Assembly (NCBI RefSeq): GCF_018555385.1
Contig: NZ_JAFEJS010000012.1
Span: 1 to 64,000 of the forward strand
Direction: 5' to 3'
Length of the DNA: 64,000 bases
Source of the DNA: Bifidobacterium santillanense
Lineage (GTDB): Bacteria; Actinomycetota; Actinomycetes; Actinomycetales; Bifidobacteriaceae
Positions 37,162 to 45,679 of this stretch are shown here, in pieces; positions within the stretch are counted from its first letter, which is position 1; every line of letters begins with the position of its first letter. Below the pieces are notes generated by a model. The model searched no databases and was not told where the DNA came from. It was given only the letters and a program-made list of their open reading frames with translations. The position numbers and the translations under genes were made by a program.

Positions 37162-38739
37162 ATGAAATACTGTTCGCAATGCGGGGTGTCGAACCCCGAC
37201 GAGGCGCGGTTCTGTCGCCAGTGCGGCCACCCGTTCGCGAATCGGGGGGATGCGGCTTCCGGGGCGCCCATGGTGCCCGGGGCTGCGGCCGCGGCGTCCC
37301 AATGGACGGCACAGGGGAGCACCCCGGCTTCGGCGGCGTCCCCGGCCCCGATGCCGCCAGCCCCTTCGGCCAAGCCCGAGCTTCCCCCGCAGCAGGACAT
37401 CTTCCGCGACGTCATGACCCCGTTCATGCCCGACGTACCGCAGGAGCCGTCGCCCGCCGGGCGTGTGCCCGAGGCCGAGACGCCGTCGCCGGCCGCGCGC
37501 ACGCCAGAGGGCGAGGAGCCGGCGCCGGGCGGGCAGGTGCCGGAGGCCGAGAAGACGACCGTCATGCCGCCCGTCCCGCCGGAGGAGTCGGACCACGCGC
37601 AACCGACCGAGGCGATCGACATGCACTTCCTGACCGATCGGGTCGCCACGGGCCAGACGCGTTTGGTGCCGCCGCCGGCCGAGAAGGGCGATGGGAACGA
37701 CGAGACGATGGCCACGCAGCTGATCGCGCGTCCCGACGACGTGATCAACGCCCCGATCGACGCCCTGTCCGAGCTGTCCGAACTGATCAACGCCTCGACG
37801 CTCGAACCGGCGGCCACCGAACCGGCGGCCACCGAACCGGCGACTGTGGAACCGGCGGATGCCGAGCAGCCGCAGGAGACTGATGAATCGCCGGTTGACA
37901 TGGAACCGGAACCGGCGGATGCCGAGGATTCCCATGAGCCTGCAGAACCGCAGGCGCCTCGGGACGACAGCGAGATCGCGCCGGAGCCATCCGCGCCTCC
38001 CGTTCCGCCGGCCGAGCCGTATCCGGTTCCGGCCGAGGAACCCCCGCATGAGACCGAACGGCCATCCGAGCCGCAGCCCGCCCCGACGGCCGAAGAGAGC
38101 GGTCACCGGTCCGGTTCCCACCGCTCCCGCCTCGAGACGGAGGCTCGCGCGTTCGGCGGGTGGCTGAGGACATGCCTCGTCAGGCCGTCCGCGGCGGAGT
38201 CCGCGAGACCGTGGTATGCGCCCGTCGCCATCCTGATGATCTCGCTGTTCTCCGTGCTGGCCTGCCTGCTCGTGGTGGCCCATGGCGTCACGGTCCTCGA
38301 GTCCGTCCCCGTCCTCGGTCCCGCCTCGGCCGGCGCGCTGTCGAAGATCGCCCCGGCCGTGTTCCTGGCGTCGTGGATCGTGTTCTCCCTGTTCGACTAC
38401 GGGTCGATCGGCATCGCATGGCTCATGCTGCTCATCGAGGGCGACCCCACCCCGTTCGGGACGTTCCACGACCGCGTGGTCCACGCGCTCGCACCGTGGG
38501 CGGCGATGAACCTCGCGGCGTTCCTGCTCGCGCTCGTGCGGCTCGATCCGCTCGCGATCCTGCTGTGGGCGCTCGCCACCGTCACACGCATCGTGTGGAT
38601 GACCTCGTTCGTGTGGAACGGCGAGGTGCGTCGCGGCCTCGACCCGCAATGGACCAGGTTCCTGTGCGCGCTGCTGCAGGGGCTGCTCGTCGCGGTCCTG
38701 TTCGTCATCCTCGGAGCCGCCGTCCTCGCCGCGCTGTGA
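37162..38739 (+). CDS. Zinc-ribbon membrane protein with disordered linker
   Basis: 525 aa. An N-terminal zinc ribbon with two CxxC pairs (YCSQCG and RFCRQCGHPF, residues 3-26) is followed by about 300 residues of Pro/Glu/Ala-rich low-complexity sequence with repeated EPAATEPA units. A C-terminal membrane domain of four to five helices (about residues 355-525) follows. AAGGAGG lies before the ATG. Such zinc-ribbon plus membrane architectures are common in Actinobacteria, with unknown roles. The strongly acidic linker could be of variable length. Confidence 0.75.
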   Translation: MKYCSQCGVSNPDEARFCRQCGHPFANRGDAASGAPMVPGAAAAASQWTAQGSTPASAASPAPMPPAPSAKPELPPQQDIFRDVMTPFMPDVPQEPSPAGRVPEAETPSPAARTPEGEEPAPGGQVPEAEKTTVMPPVPPEESDHAQPTEAIDMHFLTDRVATGQTRLVPPPAEKGDGNDETMATQLIARPDDVINAPIDALSELSELINASTLEPAATEPAATEPATVEPADAEQPQETDESPVDMEPEPADAEDSHEPAEPQAPRDDSEIAPEPSAPPVPPAEPYPVPAEEPPHETERPSEPQPAPTAEESGHRSGSHRSRLETEARAFGGWLRTCLVRPSAAESARPWYAPVAILMISLFSVLACLLVVAHGVTVLESVPVLGPASAGALSKIAPAVFLASWIVFSLFDYGSIGIAWLMLLIEGDPTPFGTFHDRVVHALAPWAAMNLAAFLLALVRLDPLAILLWALATVTRIVWMTSFVWNGEVRRGLDPQWTRFLCALLQGLLVAVLFVILGAAVLAAL

Positions 38740-38838
38740 GGTTCCGCGGCGAGCCGTCCGATGCCGCGGCGCCCGTCGGCCCGCATCCGCATGCGCGGGA
38801 TGCGGGCCGCGCGGGCCCATACGCTACAGTGGTGGGCT

Positions 38839-39549
38839 ATGCGAATCCTTGTTGCCGATTGCTCCGCCGTGTACTCCGGTCGACTCAACGCCTCCCTGCC
38901 GCCCGCCAGGCGCGTGCTGCTCATCAAGGCGGACAACAGCCTGCTGATCTTCTCCGAACTGGGCTCCTACAAGCCGCTCAACTGGATGGCCGCCCCCTGC
39001 ACGATCAAAGAGATCGACCCCGAGTCGCGCGCGAACGCTGACGACGGCGACGAATCCCCGATCGAGAAGGTCCTGCGCGTGAGCGCGGCCAAGAGCTCCG
39101 ACGTGCTCGAGGTGACGCTGCACCACGTCTACTCCGACCAGTCTTACGACCTCGGTCAGGACCCGGGCCTCGTCAAGGACGGCGTCGAGGACCATCTCCA
39201 GCGCTATCTCGCCGAGCAGATCGAACGCATCGGCGAGGGCGCCAAGCTCGTGCGCCGCGAATACCCGACCGCCATCGGCCCGGTCGACATCATGGCCGTC
39301 AACGCTGACGGCGAGCACGTGGCCATCGAGATCAAGCGCCACGGCGGCATCGACGGCGTCGAACAGCTCACGCGCTACTGCGAGCTGCTCAACCGCGACC
39401 CGCTGCTCGCCCCGGTCCACGGCATCTTCGCCGCGCAGACCATCACCCCGCAGGCGCGGGTCCTGGCCGAGGACCGCGGCTTCCGCTGCCTCATCCTCGA
39501 CTACGAGGAGATGAAGGGCACGGAGGACGACTCCCTGCGGCTGTTCTGA
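38839..39549 (+). CDS. nucS: Mismatch-specific endonuclease NucS/EndoMS
   Basis: 236 aa. The actinobacterial replacement for MutS/MutL: a dimer that cuts both strands at mismatches, working with the sliding clamp. N-terminal β domain (MRILVADCSAVYSGRL) binds DNA; the C-terminal RecB-like nuclease has GPVDIMAV and EIKRHGG (Asp and ExK). A TACAGT (about 38825-38830) close to the ATG suggests a leaderless or near-leaderless message. The start at 38839 is chosen because the family begins MR(I/L)V. Confidence 0.93.
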   Translation: MRILVADCSAVYSGRLNASLPPARRVLLIKADNSLLIFSELGSYKPLNWMAAPCTIKEIDPESRANADDGDESPIEKVLRVSAAKSSDVLEVTLHHVYSDQSYDLGQDPGLVKDGVEDHLQRYLAEQIERIGEGAKLVRREYPTAIGPVDIMAVNADGEHVAIEIKRHGGIDGVEQLTRYCELLNRDPLLAPVHGIFAAQTITPQARVLAEDRGFRCLILDYEEMKGTEDDSLRLF

Positions 39550-39596
39550 GCCGATGATGGGCCGTCAGCGGGCGCCGAGGATGCCCGCCGATACGA

Positions 39597-39640
39597 AAAT
39601 GGGTGGAGTGACGGGTCTCGATCCGTCACTCCACCCATTT
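39597..39640 (+). terminator. Perfect 18-bp hairpin downstream of nucS
   Basis: AAATGGGTGGAGTGACGG pairs with CCGTCACTCCACCCATTT around an 8-nt loop. It follows nucS by about 48 nt and can act on both strands for the convergent genes. Confidence 0.65.
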
Positions 39641-39770
39641 CCTAGGCAGGTTTTGCGTTTCCTAGGCAGGCGGGTGGGCGTTGCGAGCCCGATCCTCCCA
39701 TGATTCCAAGGCATTCGGATATGGGCATTCGCATATACCTGCCTAGGAAACGCAAAACCTGCCTAGGAAA
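39638..39770. repeat. 33-bp perfect inverted repeat with doubled CCTAGGCAGG motifs
   Basis: Arms 39638-39670 and 39738-39770 are perfect reverse complements. Each holds two copies of TTTCCTAGGCAGG 20 bp apart, so the palindrome CCTAGG occurs four times. The 67-bp centre has no gene. It lies between convergent nucS and the FKBP gene. Confidence 0.9.
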
Positions 39771-39820
39771 TACAGCCGGTGCGCTCTGACGTCGCGCGCG
39801 GCGCATACGGCACGGCCGGA

Positions 39821-40825
39821 TCAGTACGCGGCGAGGATGTCGACCACGAACACCAGCGTCGAGTTCGCCGGGATCGAGCCGGACTTCTTGTCGCCGTAGC
39901 CCTTGTCCGGCGGGATGATCAGGAGCACCTGCGAGCCGACCGTCTGGCCCTTGAGACCCTCCTTCCAGCCGGTGATGATCTGGCCGGAGTCGGACAGATC
40001 CGCGTCGAACGTGGTGTTCTTGTCCCACGAGGAGTCGAACTGCGTGCCGTCGGTGAGCCAGCCGGTGTACTTCACCACGGCGGTGTTCGAGTCGGTCAGC
40101 TCCTTGCCGTCGCCCTTGATGAGCGTCTGCACGACCATCTTGTCCACCGAGCCCTGGCCGTTCATGTCGATCGACGGCTTGCCGTTCTTGGCGCGCGTCA
40201 CCTTCGGCAGGTTCGACGGGATGTCCGCGACCGGCGTGCCCTCGGCCTTCGTCAGATCCTTCGACTTGGAGATCAGCGTGTACGCGATGATGTACGACGT
40301 GCCGGAGCTGTTGGAGTCGTTGATGCCGAACGCGATCGTCGAGTTGAGCTTGAGGCCCACGATCTTCGTGTACGGCGGGACCTGCGCGAGGTTGGCGTCG
40401 GTCAGCGAGATCGAGCAGTCGGGGGTGTTCTTCTCCCACGAGCTCATCAGCTCCGAACCGTCCTTGACGTTGATCGCGATGCCCTGGGCGCACACGCGGT
40501 CGCCCTTCTCGATCGTCGCGCCGTCGCCCTCCTGCAGGACGGCGTACGTGTTGTTCTGGACGGTCATCGGCGTCTTGAACTTGATGGACGGCTTCTGACC
40601 CGGGGTGCCGGTCGCCGTGATGCCGGCGATCTGATCCATCTTCGTCGACGAATCGGACGACGACGAGCTGGACGAATCGGACTTCGAGGAGGACGAGGAC
40701 GACTTCTTGGAGGACGTGTCGGAAGAGGAGGAACCACCGCAGGCGGCCAGCGTCGCGCACATGGCCAGCGAGCAGACGGCCGCCAATGCGGAACGGAACA
40801 GGGTGTGAATCTTGGGCTTACGCAT
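39821..40825 (-). CDS. FKBP-type peptidyl-prolyl isomerase, lipoprotein
   Basis: 334 aa. Signal peptide with lipobox LAAC (about residues 26-29), then a Ser/Lys-rich linker of about 35 residues, so it is anchored outside the membrane. The C-terminal FKBP domain (VKYTGWLTDGTQFDSSW, ITGWKEGLKGQTVGSQ, IPPDKGYGDK, STLVFVVDI) is complete. The middle domain (about 60-200) is a degenerate FKBP-like repeat. It would help fold secreted proteins. Start set at the Met whose signal peptide reads well; longer in-frame starts exist. Confidence 0.9.
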   Translation of the reverse strand: MRKPKIHTLFRSALAAVCSLAMCATLAACGGSSSSDTSSKKSSSSSSKSDSSSSSSSDSSTKMDQIAGITATGTPGQKPSIKFKTPMTVQNNTYAVLQEGDGATIEKGDRVCAQGIAINVKDGSELMSSWEKNTPDCSISLTDANLAQVPPYTKIVGLKLNSTIAFGINDSNSSGTSYIIAYTLISKSKDLTKAEGTPVADIPSNLPKVTRAKNGKPSIDMNGQGSVDKMVVQTLIKGDGKELTDSNTAVVKYTGWLTDGTQFDSSWDKNTTFDADLSDSGQIITGWKEGLKGQTVGSQVLLIIPPDKGYGDKKSGSIPANSTLVFVVDILAAY

Positions 40826-40940
40826 GCGTATCACCCTAGCCGCAAACCGCGATTTTCCGCCCGGAGCGGGACGATCGGGCGCGGGCGGTCGGCGATGGGC
40901 CTTCCCCACGCTCGGCAAGGGACTGTAGAATGGCCATATT

Positions 40941-42068
40941 ATGAGACTTACCAAACGCAACAAGGAACCCGAAAGCGCGGAGGACTCCGCGCGCAAGGCG
41001 AAGCGCCACGCCACGATCATGCGCGGCGTGGTCACGCCGATTTTCGGTCTGATGGCCGTCGCGGCGGTCGCGTTGGGACTGCTCAACGCCACGATCTGGC
41101 AGCCCAGCCGCACGATCACCGCCGACGCGAAGGTGACGGGCTCGCGCTACATCGTCACCGACCCGGACGTGCTGGGACTGGTCGACGATCAGGTGACGGT
41201 CGCGGCCGACGGCGGATCCGGCACCGTGTGCGTCGCGATCGCCTCGTCCAAGGACGCGACCGGCTGGCTCGCCGGCAGCTCCTACGTCCGACTGACCGGC
41301 CTGTCGGACTGGACCACGCTCTCGACCGAGAAGGCGTCGGCCGGCTCCGCGTCCGCCTCCGATGAGGGCGACGCCTCCGATGCGGTCGCGTTCGCCGACT
41401 CCGACATGTGGCGCTCCGTGAAGTGCGGTGATGGCACGACCACGATCAGGACCAAGTCCACGGCCATCACCGACGTCGCGCTGGTCGATCTGGGCGAGGG
41501 CAACACGTCCGCCGACGTCTCGTTCACGTGGACGCGCAGGACCTTGCCCGACTACGCCACCCCGATGTACTTCCTCGGCGGCCTGCTCGCGGTCCTCGCG
41601 GTCCTGACCGCCACGGTCTTCGCGATGCCGCCGCACAAGCGCCGCAAGCGCATGGTCGAGAGCGCGCCCAGGCCCAGCGAGGAGGAGGTCTCCATCGCCG
41701 AGGCGTTCACCGGCAGCCTCAACGCCATCAAGCCGAGCTTCGCGCCGAAGGACGGGCGTCCGCGCCGCCGTCACGCGGTCGGTTCGGATACGTCCTCGAT
41801 CCCGGTGGTCCGCGTCGACGAGCCGGTCGTCGTCGATCCGTCGTCGCGCAACCTCGTCGCCGACGCCGCGCAGCAGCAGGGCGATGTCGGCACGCAGCCG
41901 CCGGCGGTCGATCAGGTCGTCGACGACAGCGCCACCTCCGTCATCTCGCAGGACGAGCTGCAGGCGTACTTCGCGCGACTGGCGCGCGAGGCCAGCGAGG
42001 ACGCCGCGCAGTCGAACGGCGCGAACGGCGCACAGGACGAACACGACGAACAGGAGGGAGGCCGCTGA
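40941..42068 (+). CDS. Two-helix membrane protein of unknown function
   Basis: 375 aa. Helix near residues 28-52 (MRGVVTPIFGLMAVAAVALGLLN), an outside domain of about 150 residues, a second helix near 208-230 (YFLGGLLAVLAVLTATVFAM), then a basic, disordered cytoplasmic tail ending in acidic QDEHDEQEGG. The ATG overlap with the next gene (TGATG) makes the pair an operon. Conserved in bifidobacteria as far as I can judge; no known function. Confidence 0.7.
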   Translation: MRLTKRNKEPESAEDSARKAKRHATIMRGVVTPIFGLMAVAAVALGLLNATIWQPSRTITADAKVTGSRYIVTDPDVLGLVDDQVTVAADGGSGTVCVAIASSKDATGWLAGSSYVRLTGLSDWTTLSTEKASAGSASASDEGDASDAVAFADSDMWRSVKCGDGTTTIRTKSTAITDVALVDLGEGNTSADVSFTWTRRTLPDYATPMYFLGGLLAVLAVLTATVFAMPPHKRRKRMVESAPRPSEEEVSIAEAFTGSLNAIKPSFAPKDGRPRRRHAVGSDTSSIPVVRVDEPVVVDPSSRNLVADAAQQQGDVGTQPPAVDQVVDDSATSVISQDELQAYFARLAREASEDAAQSNGANGAQDEHDEQEGGR

Positions 42069-43117
42069 TGACGGACATGACGACCATGAACGCACGATCC
42101 ACCCGATTCGGCCGCCTGGGCCGCGTCGCCACGAAGGCCGTCGCCCTCGTGCTCTCCGCCGGCATGCTGGTCTCCCTCGCCGCGTGCGAGGGCCAGGTGC
42201 CGAAGGTCGCCTCGGCCGACTCCTCCACGCACGCCCCGGACCTGACCGTCAAGCAGGAGGAGAAGATCCGCTCGAGCATCCTCGACACGATCGACGCCGC
42301 CGATCAGGCCAAGAGCGCCGACGGGCTGTCCGCCAGACTGACCGGCCCCGAACTGGAGATCCGCACCAGCCAGCTCGCCGTCGCCAGCGTCACCGGTTCG
42401 CTCGACAAGCTCGCCACCATCCCGCGCGGCATGACCCAGACGGTCATCCCGACCGACGACGGGTGGCCGCGCACCGTGTACACGATCACCACCACCACCG
42501 AGGACCAGCAGTCCAAGCGACTGCTCGTCCTCACGCAGAACTCCCCGCGCGAGAACTACAAGCTGTGGGGCCTGGCGCGACTGTTCCAGGGCGCCGAACT
42601 GCCGAAGTTCGAGGTGCCGCGCCTCGGCACCGAGATGGGCACCGTGAACGACTCCAAGCTCGTCGCCACCCCGGCCAAGGCCGTGGAGATGTACGCCGAC
42701 CTGCTCAACAAGGACGCCTCGAGCGAGTACAACGGCAAGTTCGAGGACGACCTGCTGCGCCAGGAGCTGCGCACCCTCGACCAGACCGTGCAGCAGGGCA
42801 TGGAAGCCAACAAGGGCACGCAGGAGCAGACCTTCACCGTGCCCAAGGACCAGATCAAGGTGATGCGCTCCACCGACGGCGGCGACCTCGTCGTCGCGCG
42901 CATCGACTCGGTGTGGACGCGTCAGGCCGGCGAGGGGCGCGAGTCGCTGCCCGCCAACAACAACGAGAAGGCGCTGTTCGGCGACGGCAAGGCCACCAGC
43001 ACGATGAAGGTCACGTACGTGAACGTCATCGCGATGTACATCCCGCCGGCCGGATCCCACGCCAAGATCACCGCCGTCGGCGCCGAACGCTACGCCGTCA
43101 AGGTCGAAGCGCTGTAG
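42068..43117 (+). CDS. Predicted lipoprotein, partner of the preceding membrane protein
   Basis: 349 aa. Basic N-terminus, hydrophobic core and lipobox SLAAC (about residues 36-40). The mature part has no recognised enzyme motif. It starts on the stop of the membrane protein gene, so the two may form one envelope complex. A long hairpin element follows its stop. Confidence 0.75.
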   Translation: MTDMTTMNARSTRFGRLGRVATKAVALVLSAGMLVSLAACEGQVPKVASADSSTHAPDLTVKQEEKIRSSILDTIDAADQAKSADGLSARLTGPELEIRTSQLAVASVTGSLDKLATIPRGMTQTVIPTDDGWPRTVYTITTTTEDQQSKRLLVLTQNSPRENYKLWGLARLFQGAELPKFEVPRLGTEMGTVNDSKLVATPAKAVEMYADLLNKDASSEYNGKFEDDLLRQELRTLDQTVQQGMEANKGTQEQTFTVPKDQIKVMRSTDGGDLVVARIDSVWTRQAGEGRESLPANNNEKALFGDGKATSTMKVTYVNVIAMYIPPAGSHAKITAVGAERYAVKVEAL

Positions 43118-43140
43118 TCTGCCTTCATTCGCGCGTGACC

Positions 43141-43227
43141 GGAACGGGTCGTGCCGCGCGTCGTCGGACACACTCAAGGCCGTTCGGCCAAGCCTACGGT
43201 CCGACAACGCGCGGCACGACCCGTTCC
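43141..43227. repeat. Long hairpin element A with conserved 29-nt loop
   Basis: Perfect 21-bp arms GGAACGGGTCGTGCCGCG.../...CGCGGCACGACCCGTTCC plus 6 more inner pairs. The loop, read on the minus strand, is 26/29 identical to the loop of element B at 49228-49312, while the arms are unrelated. It probably also serves as terminator of the lipoprotein gene. Confidence 0.85.
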
Positions 43228-43392
43228 TCGTATATCCCGTATGCGTGAGTCTTGTGAGACTCGCGGTCGGTTCGCGTGGGGCGGTCCTTGCGTTTCGTGG
43301 AACGCGATATTCGCGCCTTTCGGGTTGATGCCGCCACTAAGATATGTGGCGGCATCGTTTTGTTTTCGTCCGATTTTTTCTGGAGGCGTGGT

Positions 43393-44361
43393 ATGGCTGA
43401 TCAGCCGAAGTTCAATCCCGGGGTCTCGCTGGCGGGGGCCGTCGATCTGGAGGCGCTCGCGCATCAGGTGAAGGCCGAGCCCGGCCAGGAGGGCGGCGCG
43501 CCCGCGGCCGGCGGCTACGTCATCGACACCACCGAGAACACGTTCCAGGCGATGGTGCAGACCTCGGCCACGTTCCCGATCCTGCTGTTCCTGTGGATCC
43601 CCACCGACGACCGTCTCTTCCCGATGGCCCGCGAGCTCGCCTCCGCGGTCAACGCGATGAACGGCCAGGTGCAGATGTCCCGCATCGACATCGCGTCCTA
43701 CCCCTCGATCGCTCAGGCGCTGCAGGTGCAGGGCGCACCGGCGCTGTTCGCCCTCATCGCGGGCCGCCCGATGCCGCTGCTGCAGGGCGTCGCCACGGAC
43801 GACGAGCTCACCCAGATCAAGGAGCAGGTGCTGCCGAAGATCGTCTCGATGGCGCAGCAGTCCGGCGTGACCGGCACCGCACCGTATTCGGGCGACCCGT
43901 CCGAGGCCGTCGGCGACGACGAGGCGGCCCCGGCGGGCGCGAACGTCGTGCCGCCGGAGCATCAGGAGGCGTACCAGCTGGCGCAGGCCGGCGACTACGC
44001 GGGCGCCGCGGCCGCCTACGCGCAGGTGCTCGAGTCCGATCCGAACGATCACGTCGCCGCGCGCGAACGCGCCAAGGCGCTGCTGCTGGCCCGTTCGGCC
44101 GACGCCGACGTGCGCGAGGTGCGCGCCGCCGCCGCGGCCGCGCCGGACGACGTCGAGGCGCAGCTCGCCGTGGCCGACGTGGACATGATCGGCGGCCAGA
44201 TCCAGGACGCCTTCGACCGTCTGCTCGACTTCGTCGCCGCCGGCCACAAGGCCGACATCGAGCCGGTGCGCAAGCGTCTGCTCGAGTACTTCGCCATCCC
44301 CGAGCCGACCGATGCGCGTCTGAAGGCCGCGCGCCGCCGTCTCGCGACGCTCATGTACTGA
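43393..44361 (+). CDS. Thioredoxin-fold TPR protein lacking CXXC
   Basis: 322 aa. N-terminal thioredoxin fold (about residues 40-155), but the WCxPC active site is replaced by LWIPTDDRL, so no thiol redox activity is expected. The cis-Pro region (GAPALFALIAG) is kept. The C-terminal half (about 185-322) is TPR-like helices ending in the short RRRLATLMY module. This is the plan of CnoX/YbbN-type chaperone-holdases. Ribosome binding site GGAGGCG before the ATG at 43393. Confidence 0.82.
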   Translation: MADQPKFNPGVSLAGAVDLEALAHQVKAEPGQEGGAPAAGGYVIDTTENTFQAMVQTSATFPILLFLWIPTDDRLFPMARELASAVNAMNGQVQMSRIDIASYPSIAQALQVQGAPALFALIAGRPMPLLQGVATDDELTQIKEQVLPKIVSMAQQSGVTGTAPYSGDPSEAVGDDEAAPAGANVVPPEHQEAYQLAQAGDYAGAAAAYAQVLESDPNDHVAARERAKALLLARSADADVREVRAAAAAAPDDVEAQLAVADVDMIGGQIQDAFDRLLDFVAAGHKADIEPVRKRLLEYFAIPEPTDARLKAARRRLATLMY

Positions 44362-44394
44362 GCCGCCGGGCCCCTCGGGGCAGGTGAGCCCGCC

Positions 44395-44432
44395 GGGGTG
44401 TGGCCGAGTCCGACCGGATTCGGCCACACCCC
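44395..44432. terminator. Bidirectional terminator hairpin
   Basis: Thirteen-base-pair perfect stem GGGGTGTGGCCGA/TCGGCCACACCCC with a 12-nt loop between convergent genes. Confidence 0.75.
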
Positions 44433-44440
44433 GTTCGCGT

Positions 44441-45094
44441 CTACTGGGCCGTCAACGGCCAGTCCTCCGTCTCCATGCGGTTGCGGCCGAAGTACGGCTG
44501 GAAGTGCGGGCCGGTCTCGGCGAGCTCTTGCTCGAACTCGTCGCGCCATTGGCTGAACGGGCGACCGGCCAGCCCGTCGTTGTTGAAGCGCGGTTGGTCG
44601 GTGATCTCCGTGATGCAGAACTTCGGGATCGTCAGGTTCGTGACCGGGGTGGCGCGCTCCGCCTCGGCCACGACGAGCGGCGCGTTCGCCCCGCCGAACA
44701 CGTCCACGCTCCACCCGTCCTCCGCGATCCACACGGAATAGCGGTTCTTGATGATGGGCGAGCCGCCGCGCTGCACCAGCTCCGCGGCGATGCGCGTGTC
44801 GATCGCGTGCTCCATCTCGTAGCGCGTGCCGCCCACCGAGGGGCCCTTGACCGTCACGTACGCGGAGGAGAAGCGGTCGCGGTAGCGCGCGAGCACGTCC
44901 AGCGGGTCGAGGTCCGGGGTCATCGCGATGTCGAGGTCGTGCGATTTCATGCGGATGCGCAGCGCGTAGTTGTCGGCGTGCACGTAGTAGCTCTGCAGGA
45001 TCAGCGTGGGCAGGTCGCCGTCGTCGTATTCGGCGGGCATCTCGCGGCAGAAGAACCGACGCTCGTATTCGAAATCGTTCACAGGCTCGGACAT
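44441..45094 (-). CDS. CYTH-domain protein (triphosphate tunnel family)
   Basis: 217 aa. The CYTH signature ExExR (EYERRFF, residues 9-15) opens the protein, and further charged strands line the tunnel (YALRIRMK, YVTVKGP, RYEMEHAID, WSVDVFGG, VAEAE). Family members hydrolyse inorganic triphosphate or thiamine triphosphate, or make cAMP in rare cases; the substrate cannot be told here. Monocistronic, minus strand. Confidence 0.85.
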   Translation of the reverse strand: MSEPVNDFEYERRFFCREMPAEYDDGDLPTLILQSYYVHADNYALRIRMKSHDLDIAMTPDLDPLDVLARYRDRFSSAYVTVKGPSVGGTRYEMEHAIDTRIAAELVQRGGSPIIKNRYSVWIAEDGWSVDVFGGANAPLVVAEAERATPVTNLTIPKFCITEITDQPRFNNDGLAGRPFSQWRDEFEQELAETGPHFQPYFGRNRMETEDWPLTAQ

Positions 45095-45271
45095 AAGCCC
45101 AGTGTATCGTCATTCGTCTCGCAACCGCCGTCATGGGCCGGAATCGGGGGATTTCCGGACCCATCGGGTCCGCGGCCGCCCGCGTCGGTGGGCCGGGGGA
45201 TGCGTCGGAGGCGAACGTGGTGTAGAGTGGGGGAGTTGCGTCGCGCGGCTCGCCCGCGTGGAACGCGGCAT

Positions 45272-45344
45272 GGGTCCGTAGCTCAGTGGATAGAGCGTCT
45301 GTCTCCGGAACAGAAGGTCGAGGGTTCGATCCCCTTTGGGCCCA
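45272..45344 (+). tRNA. tRNA-Arg (CCG)
   Basis: 73-nt cloverleaf. Acceptor GGGTCCG/TGGGCCC, D arm GCTC-GAGC, anticodon loop CTCCGGA (anticodon CCG), T loop TTCGATC, discriminator A; no CCA encoded. Confidence 0.93.
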
Positions 45345-45350
45345 CGGATA

Positions 45351-45377
45351 GGCCCGCTCCCCGTTCGGGGGCGGGCC
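45351..45377 (+). terminator. Terminator of tRNA-Arg
   Basis: Stem GGCCCGC-CCCC/GGGG-GCGGGCC with a small loop, beginning 7 nt after the tRNA. The rest of the 335-bp gap up to 45679 holds only a weak promoter-like CATAAT near 45551 for the next gene. Confidence 0.7.
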
Positions 45378-45679
45378 TTCGTCGTCCGTGGGGCGGGTCG
45401 GACGCCCGCGCCCCGTATCCCGGGTCCGGTCCCGTACCTCATATGTGAACGTCCGCATGCGGCAGACTTCCCTTTTCCGGGGTGACCCTGAGATTTCCCT
45501 GAGATAACCATGAACATGGGTTGAAAAGCGGGTTGCGGCCCAGCCAACGACACCATAATGAGGTGAACGAACGGTGTCCACGATGGTGGACTTCCAGCCG
45601 TCTCCCAGTTTCGCCGGCGTCCAGTCCGATGCGGGTGCCAGGTCCGGGAGGACGGCGATCGGTCATCAGGAGGTGTGCG

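Noticed and set aside
39638..39770. Insertion sequence with terminal inverted repeats
   Set aside because: The 67-bp centre has no transposase and no flanking target duplication is evident; reported only as an unexplained element.
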